Both the position numbers and the translations under genes were made by a program. DNA of 64,000 nt, from NCBI GenBank assembly GCA_910577225.1, contig CAJTMV010000014.1, positions 1-64,000 of the forward strand, in the 5' to 3' direction. The notes below the pieces were generated by a model. That model saw nothing but the letters and a program-made list of their open reading frames with translations, was not told where the DNA came from and did no database searches. Every line of letters begins with the position of its first letter. Positions within the stretch are counted from its first letter, which is position 1. This DNA is from an uncultured Eubacterium sp. GTDB taxonomy: Bacteria > Bacillota > Clostridia > Lachnospirales > Lachnospiraceae. Below, one piece after another: positions 33,286 to 43,254 of this stretch.

Positions 33286-35529
33286 ATGATGTATGCAGAT
33301 GTAATCGTAGATATTTCACACGAAAAACTGGATAAGACGTTTCAGTATATGGTGCCGGCGCAGTTAGAATCAGAAATCGCGGAGGGGATGCGTGTCGAAG
33401 TACCGTTTGGGAACCGCAGGATTACCGGATATGTCGTCGGACTGACTGACGTGGCACAATATGACGTCGAAAAAATAAAGCCGGTCTGCTCGATTGTGAA
33501 GGAAGCGACGGTAATCGAATCGCAGCTGATCGCGCTGGCGGCCTGGATTCGCAAAAACTACGGCGGAACGATGAATCAGGCGCTGAAAACGGTACTGCCG
33601 GTGAAACGCAGGGAAAAGCAGAAGGAAAGAAAACAGGTGCGTCTTAGGATCGACGAACACGAAGCGCTTCGTCTTCATGCAGAATGCGAACGCAGGCATT
33701 ATACGGCGCAGGCAAAGATTCTGGCGGAGCTGATGGAATGTTCGCCGCAGTCTTACAGACATCTGACTAAAGACATGGGAATTCCGTCGTCGGTGATCCG
33801 TGGGCTGGAGCAAAAAGGAGCGCTTTTGATCGAGCGGGAACGGTATTACCGCAATCCGGTAGCCCATAGGAGCAGCAAACCGTATCAGATCCGGTTAAAT
33901 GAAGACCAGCAAAGGGTGACAGAAACCATTTTGCGGGAATCGGATGCCGGCAGAGCGCATACCTGGCTGCTGCATGGCGTGACCGGAAGCGGCAAAACGG
34001 AAGTCTATATGGAGCTGATCGCGCATGCGGCCAGGAAGGGTATGCAGTCGATTATGCTGATTCCGGAGATTGCACTGACGTTTCAGACGGTCAGCCGGTT
34101 TTATGAGCGGTTCGGCGACCGGGTATCTGTGCTGCATTCCAGACTTTCGCCGGGAGAACGTTCCGATCAGCTGGAGCGGGCAAAGAACGGGGAGATCGAT
34201 ATTATGATCGGCCCAAGATCGGCTCTGTTCACACCGTTTTCAAATTTAGGCTTTATTATTATCGACGAGGAGCATGAAAATACCTATAAAAGTGAGACGG
34301 TACCGAAATACCATGCCAAAGAGGTGGCGGTCGCGCGGGCGCAGATGACGGGAGCAAGCGTGGTTCTTGGCTCGGCAACGCCTTCGGTAGACAGTTATTA
34401 CCGTGCGCTGGCAGGAGAATACCGGCTGCTTGTGATGGACCGCAGAGTGCAGGCACAGGCGCTGCCGGACTGCGAGATTGCCGATATGCGTTTAGAGCTG
34501 CGGGCGGGAAATCGTTCGATTTTAAGCCGCAGACTGCAGGAGCTGATGGAAGAGCGGCTGGCGAACAAACAGCAGATCATGTTGTTTTTAAATCGTCGGG
34601 GTATGGCGGGCTTTGTATCCTGCCGTGCCTGCGGCAGCGTGCTGCAGTGTCCGCACTGCGACGTATCGCTCAGTCAGCATAAGCATGGCAGGCTGATCTG
34701 TCATTACTGCGGGTATGAAATACCTTTGACAAATCGCTGTCCATCCTGCGGTTCTTCTTATATTGGAGCGTTTCGGGCCGGCACACAAAAGATTCAGGAG
34801 CTTTTGGCACAGCGCTTTCCGCAGGCGCGGATTTTGCGGATGGATTATGATACGACACGCTCCAAAGATTCGTATGAACAGATTTTATCTGCGTTTTCCA
34901 GACAGGAAGCAGATATATTGATCGGGACGCAGATGATTGTCAAAGGCCATGATTTTGCGAATGTCACGCTGGTAGGCATCCTTGCGGCAGATATGTCTTT
35001 AAATGTCAGCGATTATCGGGCTGCGGAACGTACGTTTCAGCTGGTGACGCAGGCGGCCGGACGTGCCGGGCGGGGAAAGCAGCCGGGAACGGTCGTTATT
35101 CAGACGTATCAGCCGGATCATTTTAGCATTCAGGCTGCAAAGGCGCAGGATTATCAGGCGTTTTATCAGGAAGAGATCTTATATCGCAAGCTGACGCATT
35201 ACCCGCCGGTCTGGAATATGCTTCATATCCAGGCTGCCTCAGAAAAGCAGGAGGCTGCGCAGGCATGTATGAATCAGATCGCCGCATGGATCGAAGCAGA
35301 ATTAAAAAAGGCAGGAGCAGGCACGGTCTGGAAACAGCTCCAGGTAGTCGGACCGGCAGACGCGCCGATCGCAAAGATCAGCGACGTCTATCGGAAGGTG
35401 CTGTATATGAAGCATCCCCAATATGCGGTTTTGGTAAAAGTGAAAGATTTTTTGGAAAAAAAGCTGCGGGATTTGACAGAATGGAAAAAAGTCAGTATAC
35501 AGTTTGACTTTAATCCCATGAACGGTTAA
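33286..35529 (+). CDS. priA: Primosomal replication-restart helicase PriA
   Basis: A 747-residue 3'-5' DNA helicase that reloads the replisome at stalled forks. The N-terminal DNA-binding domain (to about 200) is followed by Walker A in GVTGSGKTEVYMELI (about 232-240) and the Walker B DEEH box (IIDEEHENTYK). A zinc module of two CxxC pairs follows (CRACGSVLQCPHC, CHYCGYEIPLTNRCPSCG), then helicase motifs V-VI (GTQMIVKGHDF, TQAAGRAGRG). The length is normal. Two ATGs (33286, 33289) are possible. It starts 53 bases after murE and is probably in the same transcript. Confidence 0.97.
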   Translation: MMYADVIVDISHEKLDKTFQYMVPAQLESEIAEGMRVEVPFGNRRITGYVVGLTDVAQYDVEKIKPVCSIVKEATVIESQLIALAAWIRKNYGGTMNQALKTVLPVKRREKQKERKQVRLRIDEHEALRLHAECERRHYTAQAKILAELMECSPQSYRHLTKDMGIPSSVIRGLEQKGALLIERERYYRNPVAHRSSKPYQIRLNEDQQRVTETILRESDAGRAHTWLLHGVTGSGKTEVYMELIAHAARKGMQSIMLIPEIALTFQTVSRFYERFGDRVSVLHSRLSPGERSDQLERAKNGEIDIMIGPRSALFTPFSNLGFIIIDEEHENTYKSETVPKYHAKEVAVARAQMTGASVVLGSATPSVDSYYRALAGEYRLLVMDRRVQAQALPDCEIADMRLELRAGNRSILSRRLQELMEERLANKQQIMLFLNRRGMAGFVSCRACGSVLQCPHCDVSLSQHKHGRLICHYCGYEIPLTNRCPSCGSSYIGAFRAGTQKIQELLAQRFPQARILRMDYDTTRSKDSYEQILSAFSRQEADILIGTQMIVKGHDFANVTLVGILAADMSLNVSDYRAAERTFQLVTQAAGRAGRGKQPGTVVIQTYQPDHFSIQAAKAQDYQAFYQEEILYRKLTHYPPVWNMLHIQAASEKQEAAQACMNQIAAWIEAELKKAGAGTVWKQLQVVGPADAPIAKISDVYRKVLYMKHPQYAVLVKVKDFLEKKLRDLTEWKKVSIQFDFNPMNG

Positions 35530-35597
35530 TATATTGATGGAGTTTTAACAGATTTGAAAAAAGATTTTATAAAATATGGAGGAGGAACGGACAGGAG

Positions 35598-36068
35598 ATG
35601 GCAATCAGACAGATCAGGGTGGCTGGAGACCCGATACTGAACAAGGTATGTAAGGAAGTAAAAGAGTTAACGCCTAAAATGCAGACGCTGATCGAGGATA
35701 TGCTCGATACGATGTATGAAGCAAACGGCGTGGGACTGGCAGCGCCTCAGGTAGGCATTTTAAGAAGAATTGCAGTTATAGATATCGGCGACGGGCCGAT
35801 TGTGCTCGTAAATCCAAAGATTATAAAAGAGGATGGCGAGCAGACCGGAGATGAAGCATGCTTAAGCCTTCCGGGCAAGGCAGGAGAAGTAAAGCGGCCG
35901 AACCATGTAATTGTCCATGCGTTCGATCAGGAAATGGAAGAGTACGAGATAGAGGGCGAGGAGCTGCTGGCCCGTGCGCTGTGTCATGAGATCGAGCATC
36001 TGGACGGTCATATGTATATGGAACATGTCATTGGAGAGATTCATGACGCGGTGATGGATGAGGAATGA
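35598..36068 (+). CDS. def: Peptide deformylase
   Basis: A 156-residue metalloenzyme that removes the N-formyl group from new proteins. The three family motifs are visible: GVGLAAPQVG, DEACLSLPG (Cys metal ligand) and HEIEH (H130, H134, catalytic E131). Two positions differ from the commonest consensus: Ala replaces the first Gly in E-G-C-L-S, and Glu replaces Asp in HExDH; both look tolerable. The gene overlaps the open frame of fmt, which fits the joint role in formyl-Met handling. The ribosome site is GGAGGA. Confidence 0.96.
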   Translation: MAIRQIRVAGDPILNKVCKEVKELTPKMQTLIEDMLDTMYEANGVGLAAPQVGILRRIAVIDIGDGPIVLVNPKIIKEDGEQTGDEACLSLPGKAGEVKRPNHVIVHAFDQEMEEYEIEGEELLARALCHEIEHLDGHMYMEHVIGEIHDAVMDEE

Positions 36069-36093
36069 TAAAGAAAAAGTGCAGGTGGTTCAA

Positions 36094-37020
36094 TTGAAAA
36101 TCATATTTATGGGAACGCCGGATTTTTCGGTGCCGATCTTAGAGGCTCTGATTCAGGCGGGACATGAAGTCGTGCTGGCAGTCACGCAGCCGGATAAACC
36201 AAAAGGGCGGGGAAAGCTCCTGCAGTGTTCTGCCGTAAAGACGGCGGCGCTGGCGCATCAGATTCCGGTGTATCAGCCAAAGCGGATTCGGGAGGAAGCA
36301 TGCGTTGCGCATTTAAAAACGTTTGAGGCGGATCTGATGATCGTGGCGGCATTTGGACAGATTCTTTCCGAAGAGATTCTTACGATGCCAAAGTATGGCT
36401 GCGTCAATGTCCATGCGTCGCTGCTGCCAAAATACCGCGGCGCTTCGCCGATTCAGTGGGCAGTGATCGAGGGAGAGCCGGTGACAGGCGTAACGACGAT
36501 GCAGATGGATATCGGTATCGATACCGGCGATATACTGGAAACGATGGAGGTTCCTCTGGCGGAAGACGAAACCGGAGGCAGCCTGTTTGTGAAGCTGTCC
36601 CGGGCGGGCGCAAAGCTGTGCGTACAGACGGTTCAGCATATCATGGACGGTACGGTGACGCGTACGAAACAGGATGAGACAAAGGCAACGCATGTAGGCA
36701 TGATTACGAAGCAGATGGGAGCAATCGACTGGACCAGGCCTGCGGCTGAGATCGAGCGTCTGATCCGTGGTCTGAATCCATGGCCGGGTACGTATACGAC
36801 GCTGCATGGTAAGACGTTAAAAATCTGGAACGCTTCGGTACTGGAAGGCGGAGACAGTCAGAAAGCCGGTCAGATCGTCTGCGCAGAGAAACAGAAGTTG
36901 ATTGTGCAGACCGGAAAAGGACAGCTTTGTCTGCTGGAAGTGCAGCTGGAAGGGAAAAAACGGATGCAGGCCGACGCATTTTTGCGCGGGTATCAGGTTG
37001 TGCAGGGGCAGCAGCTGTAA
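36094..37020 (+). CDS. fmt: Methionyl-tRNA formyltransferase
   Basis: A 308-residue enzyme that formylates initiator Met-tRNA with 10-formyl-THF. The N-terminal catalytic domain starts KIIFMGTPDFSVP and carries NVHASLLPKYRGASPIQWAVI (catalytic Asn and His) and the GVTTMQMDIGIDTGD loop. The C-terminal domain begins near TRPAAEIERLIRGLNPWPG. I place the start at TTG 36094, because the first strand of the fold begins there and AGGTGG lies 5 bases upstream. The longer frame from 36058 would add 12 residues overlapping def and lacks a ribosome site. Confidence 0.95.
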   Translation: MKIIFMGTPDFSVPILEALIQAGHEVVLAVTQPDKPKGRGKLLQCSAVKTAALAHQIPVYQPKRIREEACVAHLKTFEADLMIVAAFGQILSEEILTMPKYGCVNVHASLLPKYRGASPIQWAVIEGEPVTGVTTMQMDIGIDTGDILETMEVPLAEDETGGSLFVKLSRAGAKLCVQTVQHIMDGTVTRTKQDETKATHVGMITKQMGAIDWTRPAAEIERLIRGLNPWPGTYTTLHGKTLKIWNASVLEGGDSQKAGQIVCAEKQKLIVQTGKGQLCLLEVQLEGKKRMQADAFLRGYQVVQGQQL

Positions 37021-37148
37021 CGAATATTTGGAAAGTCAGAGCCGGTATGTTTAAAATACCCGTATCTGATTCAGAATATAATATCGTGATAAAGCAGTTA
37101 TAATATAAGAGGAAAAACAGCTTTCGCAAGGAAAAAGGAGGAATCTAT

Positions 37149-37862
37149 ATGCCGTTTGGATATCGTTATGGGTATTCTATTGATCCTACGTATGTATTAG
37201 TCCTGATCGGTGCGCTCATATCCATGTTTGCATCCATGCGGGTAAAATCCACGTTTCACAAATATGCAAAAGTACGCAGCAGTACGAATATGACGGGCGC
37301 GCAGGCCGCGCAGCGCGTATTAAACAGCGCGGGTATTTACGATGTCAGAATACAGCATGTCGCCGGCGATCTGACCGATCATTATGATCCGCGCAATAAA
37401 ACGCTGAATCTGTCGGATTCCGTATACGGCTCGGCCTCAGTTGCGGCCGTTGGCGTCGCGGCTCATGAATGCGGACATGCGATACAGCATCAGCAGGGGT
37501 ATGCGCCGCTGCAGATGCGCAGCGCGCTTGTACCGGTAGCGAACTTTGGCTCGGCTGCCGCCTGGCCGCTGATTCTTCTGGGTATCGTATTTGGCGGCGC
37601 CGGCAGCCTTATTTGTAAGATCGGTATTATTTTATTTTCTGCGGCAGTGCTGTTTCAGATTGTAACGCTGCCGGTAGAGTTTAATGCATCCAGCCGCGCG
37701 GTGCGTATTCTTGGCGACACCGGTATTTTGAGCGGACAGGAGCTTCCTTACACAAAAAAAGTGCTGAAAGCGGCGGCTCTTACGTATGTTGCGGGAGCGG
37801 CGGCAGCGATTCTGCAGTTGCTGCGTCTTGTGCTGATTGCAAACGGCAGGAACCGCGATTAG
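37149..37862 (+). CDS. Neutral zinc metallopeptidase (YugP family)
   Basis: A 237-residue membrane protein of the YugP-like zinc peptidase family. A transmembrane helix is near residues 10-28, then HECGH in VAAHECGHAIQHQ provides the zinc site; two further hydrophobic stretches lie about 130-185 and 205-230. The third ligand is presumably the Glu of PVEFNASSRA. The substrate is unknown. It occupies the same place between fmt and rsmB in related Clostridia, as far as I recall. The ribosome site is AAAGGAGGA. Confidence 0.9.
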   Translation: MPFGYRYGYSIDPTYVLVLIGALISMFASMRVKSTFHKYAKVRSSTNMTGAQAAQRVLNSAGIYDVRIQHVAGDLTDHYDPRNKTLNLSDSVYGSASVAAVGVAAHECGHAIQHQQGYAPLQMRSALVPVANFGSAAAWPLILLGIVFGGAGSLICKIGIILFSAAVLFQIVTLPVEFNASSRAVRILGDTGILSGQELPYTKKVLKAAALTYVAGAAAAILQLLRLVLIANGRNRD

Positions 37863-37882
37863 ACAGAAAGAGGAAGATACGA

Positions 37883-39211
37883 ATGTCAGAAACGGTCAAT
37901 ATCAGGCAGCTTGTACTGGATATTTTGTTACGAGTGACAAAGCAGGAGGCATACAGTCATATTGCACTGCAGCAGGTGCTGGAGAAATACCAGTATCTGG
38001 ATAAAAAGGATCGGGCGTTTCTTACAAGGATGACCGAAGGGACGCTGGAATACCTGATTCAGATCGACTATATTATCGATCAGTTTTCCAAAGTGCCGGT
38101 CCGTAAGATGAAGCCGGTCATCTGCAATATTATCCGCAGCGGCGTATACCAGATTCGTTATATGGATGCGGTGCCGGATGCCGCTGCCTGCAACGAAGCA
38201 GTGCTTCTTGCAAAGAAAAAAGGGTTCCGAAATCTGAGCGGATTTGTCAACGGGGTACTCAGAGGCATCAGCCGCAGCAAAGACAGGATTGTCTGGCCGG
38301 ATAAAGAAAACGATCCGCTTACCTTTTTGTCGGTGCGCTATTCGATTCCTAAATGGATGATACAAATGTGGCGGCAGGATTTGTACGGAGGATCAGAGCT
38401 GACGGAGCTGACGGATATGGAACAAATGCTGCAGGCATTTTTACACCCTGCGCCTGTGACGATTCGTACCAATACGAATCTTTGTACGCCCGATGAGCTG
38501 GCTTCGCGTTTAGCGGCGGAGGGCGTGGACGTGGTCCCGTGTAAAGATCTGTCCGACGCGTTTTCTATTTCCGGCTTCGATCATTTAAAAGCGTTATCCG
38601 GTTTTAAAGAAGGACTGTTTTATGTACAGGATGTAAGCTCCATGCTTGTCGCCCATACAGCCGCGCCTCGCGAAGGCGATTTTGTCGTGGACGTCTGCGC
38701 CGCTCCCGGCGGGAAGGCGGTACATATGGCGCAGATGATGCATGGCGCCGGTCATATACTGGCAAGAGATTTAACCGAATATAAAGTAAATCTTCTGACT
38801 GACAATATCAGGCGGTGTCAGGTTTCCAATATCCAGCCGCAGATCTGGGATGCGAGAGTACCAGATCCGGCACTGGCGCAGCGGGCGGATCTGGTAGTGG
38901 CAGATTTGCCGTGCTCCGGATTGGGAGTGATGCGCAGGAAAAAGGACATCCGTTTTCATATGACGCCGGAAAAAATTACGGAACTGGCCGGTCTGCAGCG
39001 TGAGATACTTGCCGCAGTCAGTCAGTATGTCCGACCGGGCGGGCGGATGGTATACAGTACATGTACCATAAGCCGGCAGGAAAATGAAGAAAATGCGATG
39101 TGGTTTTTAAAAGAGCATACAGATTTTAAGATGTTAGGCAGCAGGCAGATTCTTCCGGGACCGATGGAGGGAGACGGTTTTTACATTGCGCATTTTAGGA
39201 AAGAACCGTAA
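37883..39211 (+). CDS. rsmB: 16S rRNA (cytosine-967 C5)-methyltransferase
   Basis: A 442-residue SAM-dependent methyltransferase. Residues 1-about 140 form the NusB-like RNA-binding domain (ILLRVTKQEAYSHIALQQVL...). The catalytic domain has DVCAAPGGKAVHMAQMM (SAM site), ADLPCSGLG with the release cysteine, and YSTCTIS with the catalytic cysteine. RBS GAGGAAG. Next gene rlmN is another rRNA methyltransferase, and the two probably share a transcript. Confidence 0.96.
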   Translation: MSETVNIRQLVLDILLRVTKQEAYSHIALQQVLEKYQYLDKKDRAFLTRMTEGTLEYLIQIDYIIDQFSKVPVRKMKPVICNIIRSGVYQIRYMDAVPDAAACNEAVLLAKKKGFRNLSGFVNGVLRGISRSKDRIVWPDKENDPLTFLSVRYSIPKWMIQMWRQDLYGGSELTELTDMEQMLQAFLHPAPVTIRTNTNLCTPDELASRLAAEGVDVVPCKDLSDAFSISGFDHLKALSGFKEGLFYVQDVSSMLVAHTAAPREGDFVVDVCAAPGGKAVHMAQMMHGAGHILARDLTEYKVNLLTDNIRRCQVSNIQPQIWDARVPDPALAQRADLVVADLPCSGLGVMRRKKDIRFHMTPEKITELAGLQREILAAVSQYVRPGGRMVYSTCTISRQENEENAMWFLKEHTDFKMLGSRQILPGPMEGDGFYIAHFRKEP

Positions 39212-39252
39212 GGGATATCGGCCTATGGACAGGGAAGACACAGGTAAAACAA

Positions 39253-40332
39253 ATGGATAACAAAATCGATCAGACAAATAAGAATATTACAGATCTGGCA
39301 TCTGCAGATACAGATATAAAATCGATGACAATCCCGCAGCTGGAGCGTTTTTTGCAAAATCTCGGAGAAAAGCCGTATCGTGCCTCGCAGCTGTTCGCAT
39401 GGATGCATCAGAAGCAGGTTCGTACGTATGACGAAATGACGAATCTTTCCGCACAATTGCGGCAGACGCTGCGGCAGATAGCTCCGCTGACGGTTTTGGA
39501 GCCTGTCGAGGTGCAGATTTCCAGACAGGACGGCACAAGAAAATATTTGTTTCAGCTGCCGGATGGAAACCGGATCGAAAGCGTGCTGATGAAATATAAG
39601 CATGGCAATTCGGTCTGTATTTCCTCACAGGCAGGCTGTCGGATGGCATGCCGTTTTTGTGCGTCTGCGATTGGCGGTCTGGTAAGAAATCTAAAACCCT
39701 CGGAAATGCTGGAACAGATTTACCGGATCGGGCAGGATATTGGCGAGCGGATATCGCATGTGGTCGTTATGGGGACCGGCGAACCGCTGGACAATTATGA
39801 CAATCTGCTGCGTTTTCTGGAGCTTTTGACCGATGCGCATGGTCTTAAGATCAGTCAGCGCAGCATTACGGTATCTACCTGCGGGCTGGTCCCAAAGATT
39901 CGTGCGCTTGCAGACCGGAAGCTGCAGATTACGCTTGCGCTGTCTTTGCATGCGCCTTCGCAGGAAAAACGTCTTTCCCTGATGCCGGTTGCCGCACGAT
40001 ATGCGCTTTCGGACGTGATGGATGCATGCGATTATTATTTTGCGCAGACAGGCAGACGGATGACCTTTGAATATAGTCTGATACGCGGCGTGAACGATTC
40101 GGATCAGGATGCTAAGCAGCTGTGCGCGCTGCTCGCACATAAAAACTGTCATGTGAATCTGATTCCGGTCAATCCGGTCAGAGAGTGCGGTTACAGGCAG
40201 CCGGACGATAATACTACAGCTGATTTTAAAAATAAACTTGAAAAAAATAAAATAAATGTTACTATAAGAAGAGAGCTGGGCCGTGATATTGACGGCGCAT
40301 GCGGACAATTGCGAAAAAAGTATTTGCAATGA
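39253..40332 (+). CDS. rlmN: Dual-specificity 23S rRNA/tRNA C2-adenine methyltransferase (RlmN)
   Basis: A 359-residue radical-SAM enzyme that methylates A2503 of 23S rRNA and A37 of some tRNAs. The cluster motif is CRMACRFC. Family features: SVLMKYKHGNSVCISSQAGC, GTGEPLDNYDN and the methyl-carrying cysteines, one near GVNDSDQD...C and one near the C-terminus in GACGQLRKK. The N-terminal extension of about 20 residues before MTIPQLERFL is longer than usual, so translation could begin later; a weak AGGT lies before 39253. Confidence 0.95.
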   Translation: MDNKIDQTNKNITDLASADTDIKSMTIPQLERFLQNLGEKPYRASQLFAWMHQKQVRTYDEMTNLSAQLRQTLRQIAPLTVLEPVEVQISRQDGTRKYLFQLPDGNRIESVLMKYKHGNSVCISSQAGCRMACRFCASAIGGLVRNLKPSEMLEQIYRIGQDIGERISHVVVMGTGEPLDNYDNLLRFLELLTDAHGLKISQRSITVSTCGLVPKIRALADRKLQITLALSLHAPSQEKRLSLMPVAARYALSDVMDACDYYFAQTGRRMTFEYSLIRGVNDSDQDAKQLCALLAHKNCHVNLIPVNPVRECGYRQPDDNTTADFKNKLEKNKINVTIRRELGRDIDGACGQLRKKYLQ

Positions 40333-40408
40333 TAGCAGTTGAAACGGATCATGCATTCGGAAATGTACGATGTAATGGCAAAAGATGTGTGAAAGGCAGG
40401 CGGGAAAG

Positions 40409-41152
40409 ATGAAGACATTTTCCATGACAGATGTTGGAAGGCGTCGGGAAATGAATCAGGATTATATCTATACGTCCGAGACTCCGGTTGGAAATCTTGC
40501 GAACCTTTTTATCGTTGCGGATGGGATGGGCGGTCATAATGCAGGAGATTTCGCTTCCAGATATACAGTAGAGCATGTTGTAAAAGCCATTGCTGACAGC
40601 GGACTGTCTGGTCCGATCGCGTTATTTTCAGAGGCGCTGCGTCAGGTGAACGCCGATCTGCTGGCACTGGCGGCAAACGATAAGCGGCTGCAGGGAATGG
40701 GTACGACGTTCGTAGGAGCTACAATCACACAGGACTGTTTGTATGTTGCGAATGTGGGCGACAGCCGGTTGTATATTGTAAATGAGGAGATTGTTCAGAT
40801 TACAAAAGATCATTCCCTGGTGCAGGAGATGGTACGCATGGGCGAGATGAATCAGGCGCAGGCGCGGATACATCCGGATAAAAATATTATTACGCGGGCA
40901 GTCGGCGCGTTCAGAGAGACAGAGGCAGATTTTTTTGAAGTTCGTTTAAGGCGCAGGGATCGTATTTTATTGTGTTCCGACGGTCTTACGAATATGCTGG
41001 AAGATAGTGAAATCCGCAGGATTATGTGCAGCCAGCGGGATATTGTAGAGAGTGTGGAACGGCTTGTTGCAGCGGCCAATCAAAATGGCGGAAAGGATAA
41101 TATATCAGTGATCATCATTGATCCGTTTTCTGATGAGGTGGAAAGATGTTAG
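40409..41152 (+). CDS. prpC: PP2C-family serine/threonine phosphatase
   Basis: A 248-residue Stp1/PrpC phosphatase that reverses the action of the kinase encoded next. The metal-binding motifs are visible: TDVGRRREMNQD, VADGMGGHNAGD, VGDSRLY and SDGLTNML...GGKDNISVI. I start at ATG 40409 (MKTFSMTDVG), where the fold begins, after GGCGGGAAAG; the frame is open 8 codons upstream. It overlaps prkC by 7 bases, the usual coupling of this pair in Firmicutes. Confidence 0.95.
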   Translation: MKTFSMTDVGRRREMNQDYIYTSETPVGNLANLFIVADGMGGHNAGDFASRYTVEHVVKAIADSGLSGPIALFSEALRQVNADLLALAANDKRLQGMGTTFVGATITQDCLYVANVGDSRLYIVNEEIVQITKDHSLVQEMVRMGEMNQAQARIHPDKNIITRAVGAFRETEADFFEVRLRRRDRILLCSDGLTNMLEDSEIRRIMCSQRDIVESVERLVAAANQNGGKDNISVIIIDPFSDEVERC

Positions 41153-43242
41153 GAGAAGGCAGGTTTGTAGCAGACCGATATGAGATACTTGTCAAAGCAG
41201 GCGCAGGCGGGATGTCAGACGTATATAAAGCAAAGGATCATGTGCTTGGCAGGTTTGTGGCGATCAAGGTACTAAAGCAGGAGTTTGCAGAAGACGTCAA
41301 TTTTGTTACAAAATTTCGTACAGAGGCGCAGTCAGCGGCAGGGCTGGAGCATCCCAATATCGTGAATATTTATGACGTAGGAAGCGAAGATGGCTTTCAC
41401 TTTATCGTGATGGAGTACGTGGAAGGCATTACGCTTAAAACATATATCGAAAAAAAGCGTCAGCTGTCTTATAAAGAAGCGATCAGTATTGCGATTCAGG
41501 TAGGACGCGGGATCGAAGCGGCACATAATAAAAATATTGTACACAGGGATATTAAGCCGCAGAACATTATGATATCTACCGAAGGAAAAGTAAAAGTAAC
41601 CGATTTTGGTATCGCAAGAGCGGCAACGAGCAATACCATTCATTCCGACGTGATGGGGTCGGTACACTACTCTTCGCCGGAGCAGGCCAGAAACGGATTT
41701 GTAGACGGCAAGAGCGATATTTATTCTCTTGGAATCGTAATGTACGAAATGGTAACCGGACGGGTGCCGTTTGACGGGGATACGACCGTTGCGATTGCGA
41801 TCCAGCATCTTCAGGAAGAGATGGTATCGCCGCGTAACTTTGTTCCGGATCTGCCGGTCAGTCTGGAAAAAATCATTTTGAAATGTACGCAGAAAAGCGC
41901 AGACAGAAGATACTTTACAATGGGAGATCTGCTGGAGGATCTGCGTCATGCGCTCGTAAATCCGGACGAAGATTTCGTTGTGCTGGCTCCTGCGTTTATA
42001 CAGGATAAGACGCGGATGATTTCCGCAGAGGAAGTGAATCAGATCCGGGAAGAGACAGCCGGTATTCCTGTCAGCCAGCGGGAAATACGTAACGACACGC
42101 TAAGACGTCAGATACCGGAAGAAGAGGATGAGGAAGAAGAGGAAGAAGGCGGGTTTTTGAATCCGAAAATGGAAAAGGCAGTGACTGTGATGGGGATAGT
42201 CGCTGCAGTGATTATTGTGTTAATTGTCGTCTATCTGGCGGTAAGTATGTTTGGCAGCTTTAAGTTTGGCGGTAAGAAGGATCCGCAGGATGAAGTTACT
42301 TTTCCGGATATCGAGACGTCTGCGGCAGATTCGGATACGCAGGACGATACCGAAACGACGGCAGAAGAAGAGGTAACGATGATCAGTCTGCTTGGAAAAG
42401 AGCTGGACGAGGCGCGCAAAGAGCTAAAGGATATGGGACTGGAGCTGCGCAGGCTTGGAACGATCGCTTCGGATGAGTACGAAGAAGGGCAGATCGTCGA
42501 GCAGGATAAAAAAGAGGGAGAGTCTGTGACGAAGGGAACGGTCATTCAGGTGACCGTAAGCAGCGGCCCTGCAGATTTTGAACTGATCAGGGTGACTGGC
42601 AATCCGGCGGCAACCGCGCGGGATATGTTAACGGCACGCGGACTGGAGGTCAATCCGGAGTCCAAATACGAATACAACGAACTGCCGGAAGGAACGGTGA
42701 TCCGACAGTCGCCGGAAGCCGGAGCAATGGTAAAAAAAGGCGATATGGTGACGCTTACGATAAGCAAAGGGATCGAGCAGGTGCAGGTACCGGATCTTAA
42801 AAAACGGTCTGAAAATGAAGCTGCGCAGCTTCTGCTGGACAGCAATCTGGAAAGAGGAAATCCGCAGTCCGCGTACGACGACAACATACCGGAAGGCCAT
42901 ATTATCAGTCAGTCGCCGGAAGCCGGAACAAGCGTCAACGCGCACAGTAAAGTGGATTATGTCGTAAGTCTTGGCAAAAAAGAGATCGTATACCAGATGA
43001 AGGACAGAAAGATCGAAGAGCCGGAAAACAGCGAGTTTGTAATTTCCGCGAATATTACGCTGCTGGATGCGAACGGAGCGGAAATCGACCGGTGGGACGG
43101 CATACCGATATCATCGTTTCCATATCTGCTCCATACGGACGAGACGATTACGACAAGTACCGGAACGATTTCCATCGAATGGGTACTGGATGACGGAGAG
43201 ACGCAGACACAGCCAGTGTCGGTAAACTTTGATCAGAAATAG
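41146..43242 (+). CDS. prkC: PASTA-domain serine/threonine protein kinase
   Basis: A 698-residue membrane kinase that senses muropeptides or lipid II and controls wall synthesis, dormancy exit and stress. The kinase domain (1-270) has GAGGMSDVYKAKD, HRDIKPQN and DFGIARA. A juxtamembrane acidic stretch (EEDEEEEEEGG) leads to one membrane helix (about 346-366). The outer part has three PASTA repeats (about 415-635), with the NPAATARDMLTARGL-type boundaries, then a C-terminal domain of about 65 residues (EIVYQMKDRKIEEPENSEF ...) beyond the last PASTA. IreB, a known phospho-target in enterococci, is encoded 20 kb downstream. Confidence 0.96.
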   Translation: MLGEGRFVADRYEILVKAGAGGMSDVYKAKDHVLGRFVAIKVLKQEFAEDVNFVTKFRTEAQSAAGLEHPNIVNIYDVGSEDGFHFIVMEYVEGITLKTYIEKKRQLSYKEAISIAIQVGRGIEAAHNKNIVHRDIKPQNIMISTEGKVKVTDFGIARAATSNTIHSDVMGSVHYSSPEQARNGFVDGKSDIYSLGIVMYEMVTGRVPFDGDTTVAIAIQHLQEEMVSPRNFVPDLPVSLEKIILKCTQKSADRRYFTMGDLLEDLRHALVNPDEDFVVLAPAFIQDKTRMISAEEVNQIREETAGIPVSQREIRNDTLRRQIPEEEDEEEEEEGGFLNPKMEKAVTVMGIVAAVIIVLIVVYLAVSMFGSFKFGGKKDPQDEVTFPDIETSAADSDTQDDTETTAEEEVTMISLLGKELDEARKELKDMGLELRRLGTIASDEYEEGQIVEQDKKEGESVTKGTVIQVTVSSGPADFELIRVTGNPAATARDMLTARGLEVNPESKYEYNELPEGTVIRQSPEAGAMVKKGDMVTLTISKGIEQVQVPDLKKRSENEAAQLLLDSNLERGNPQSAYDDNIPEGHIISQSPEAGTSVNAHSKVDYVVSLGKKEIVYQMKDRKIEEPENSEFVISANITLLDANGAEIDRWDGIPISSFPYLLHTDETITTSTGTISIEWVLDDGETQTQPVSVNFDQK

Positions 43243-43254
43243 CAGGAAGCAGGT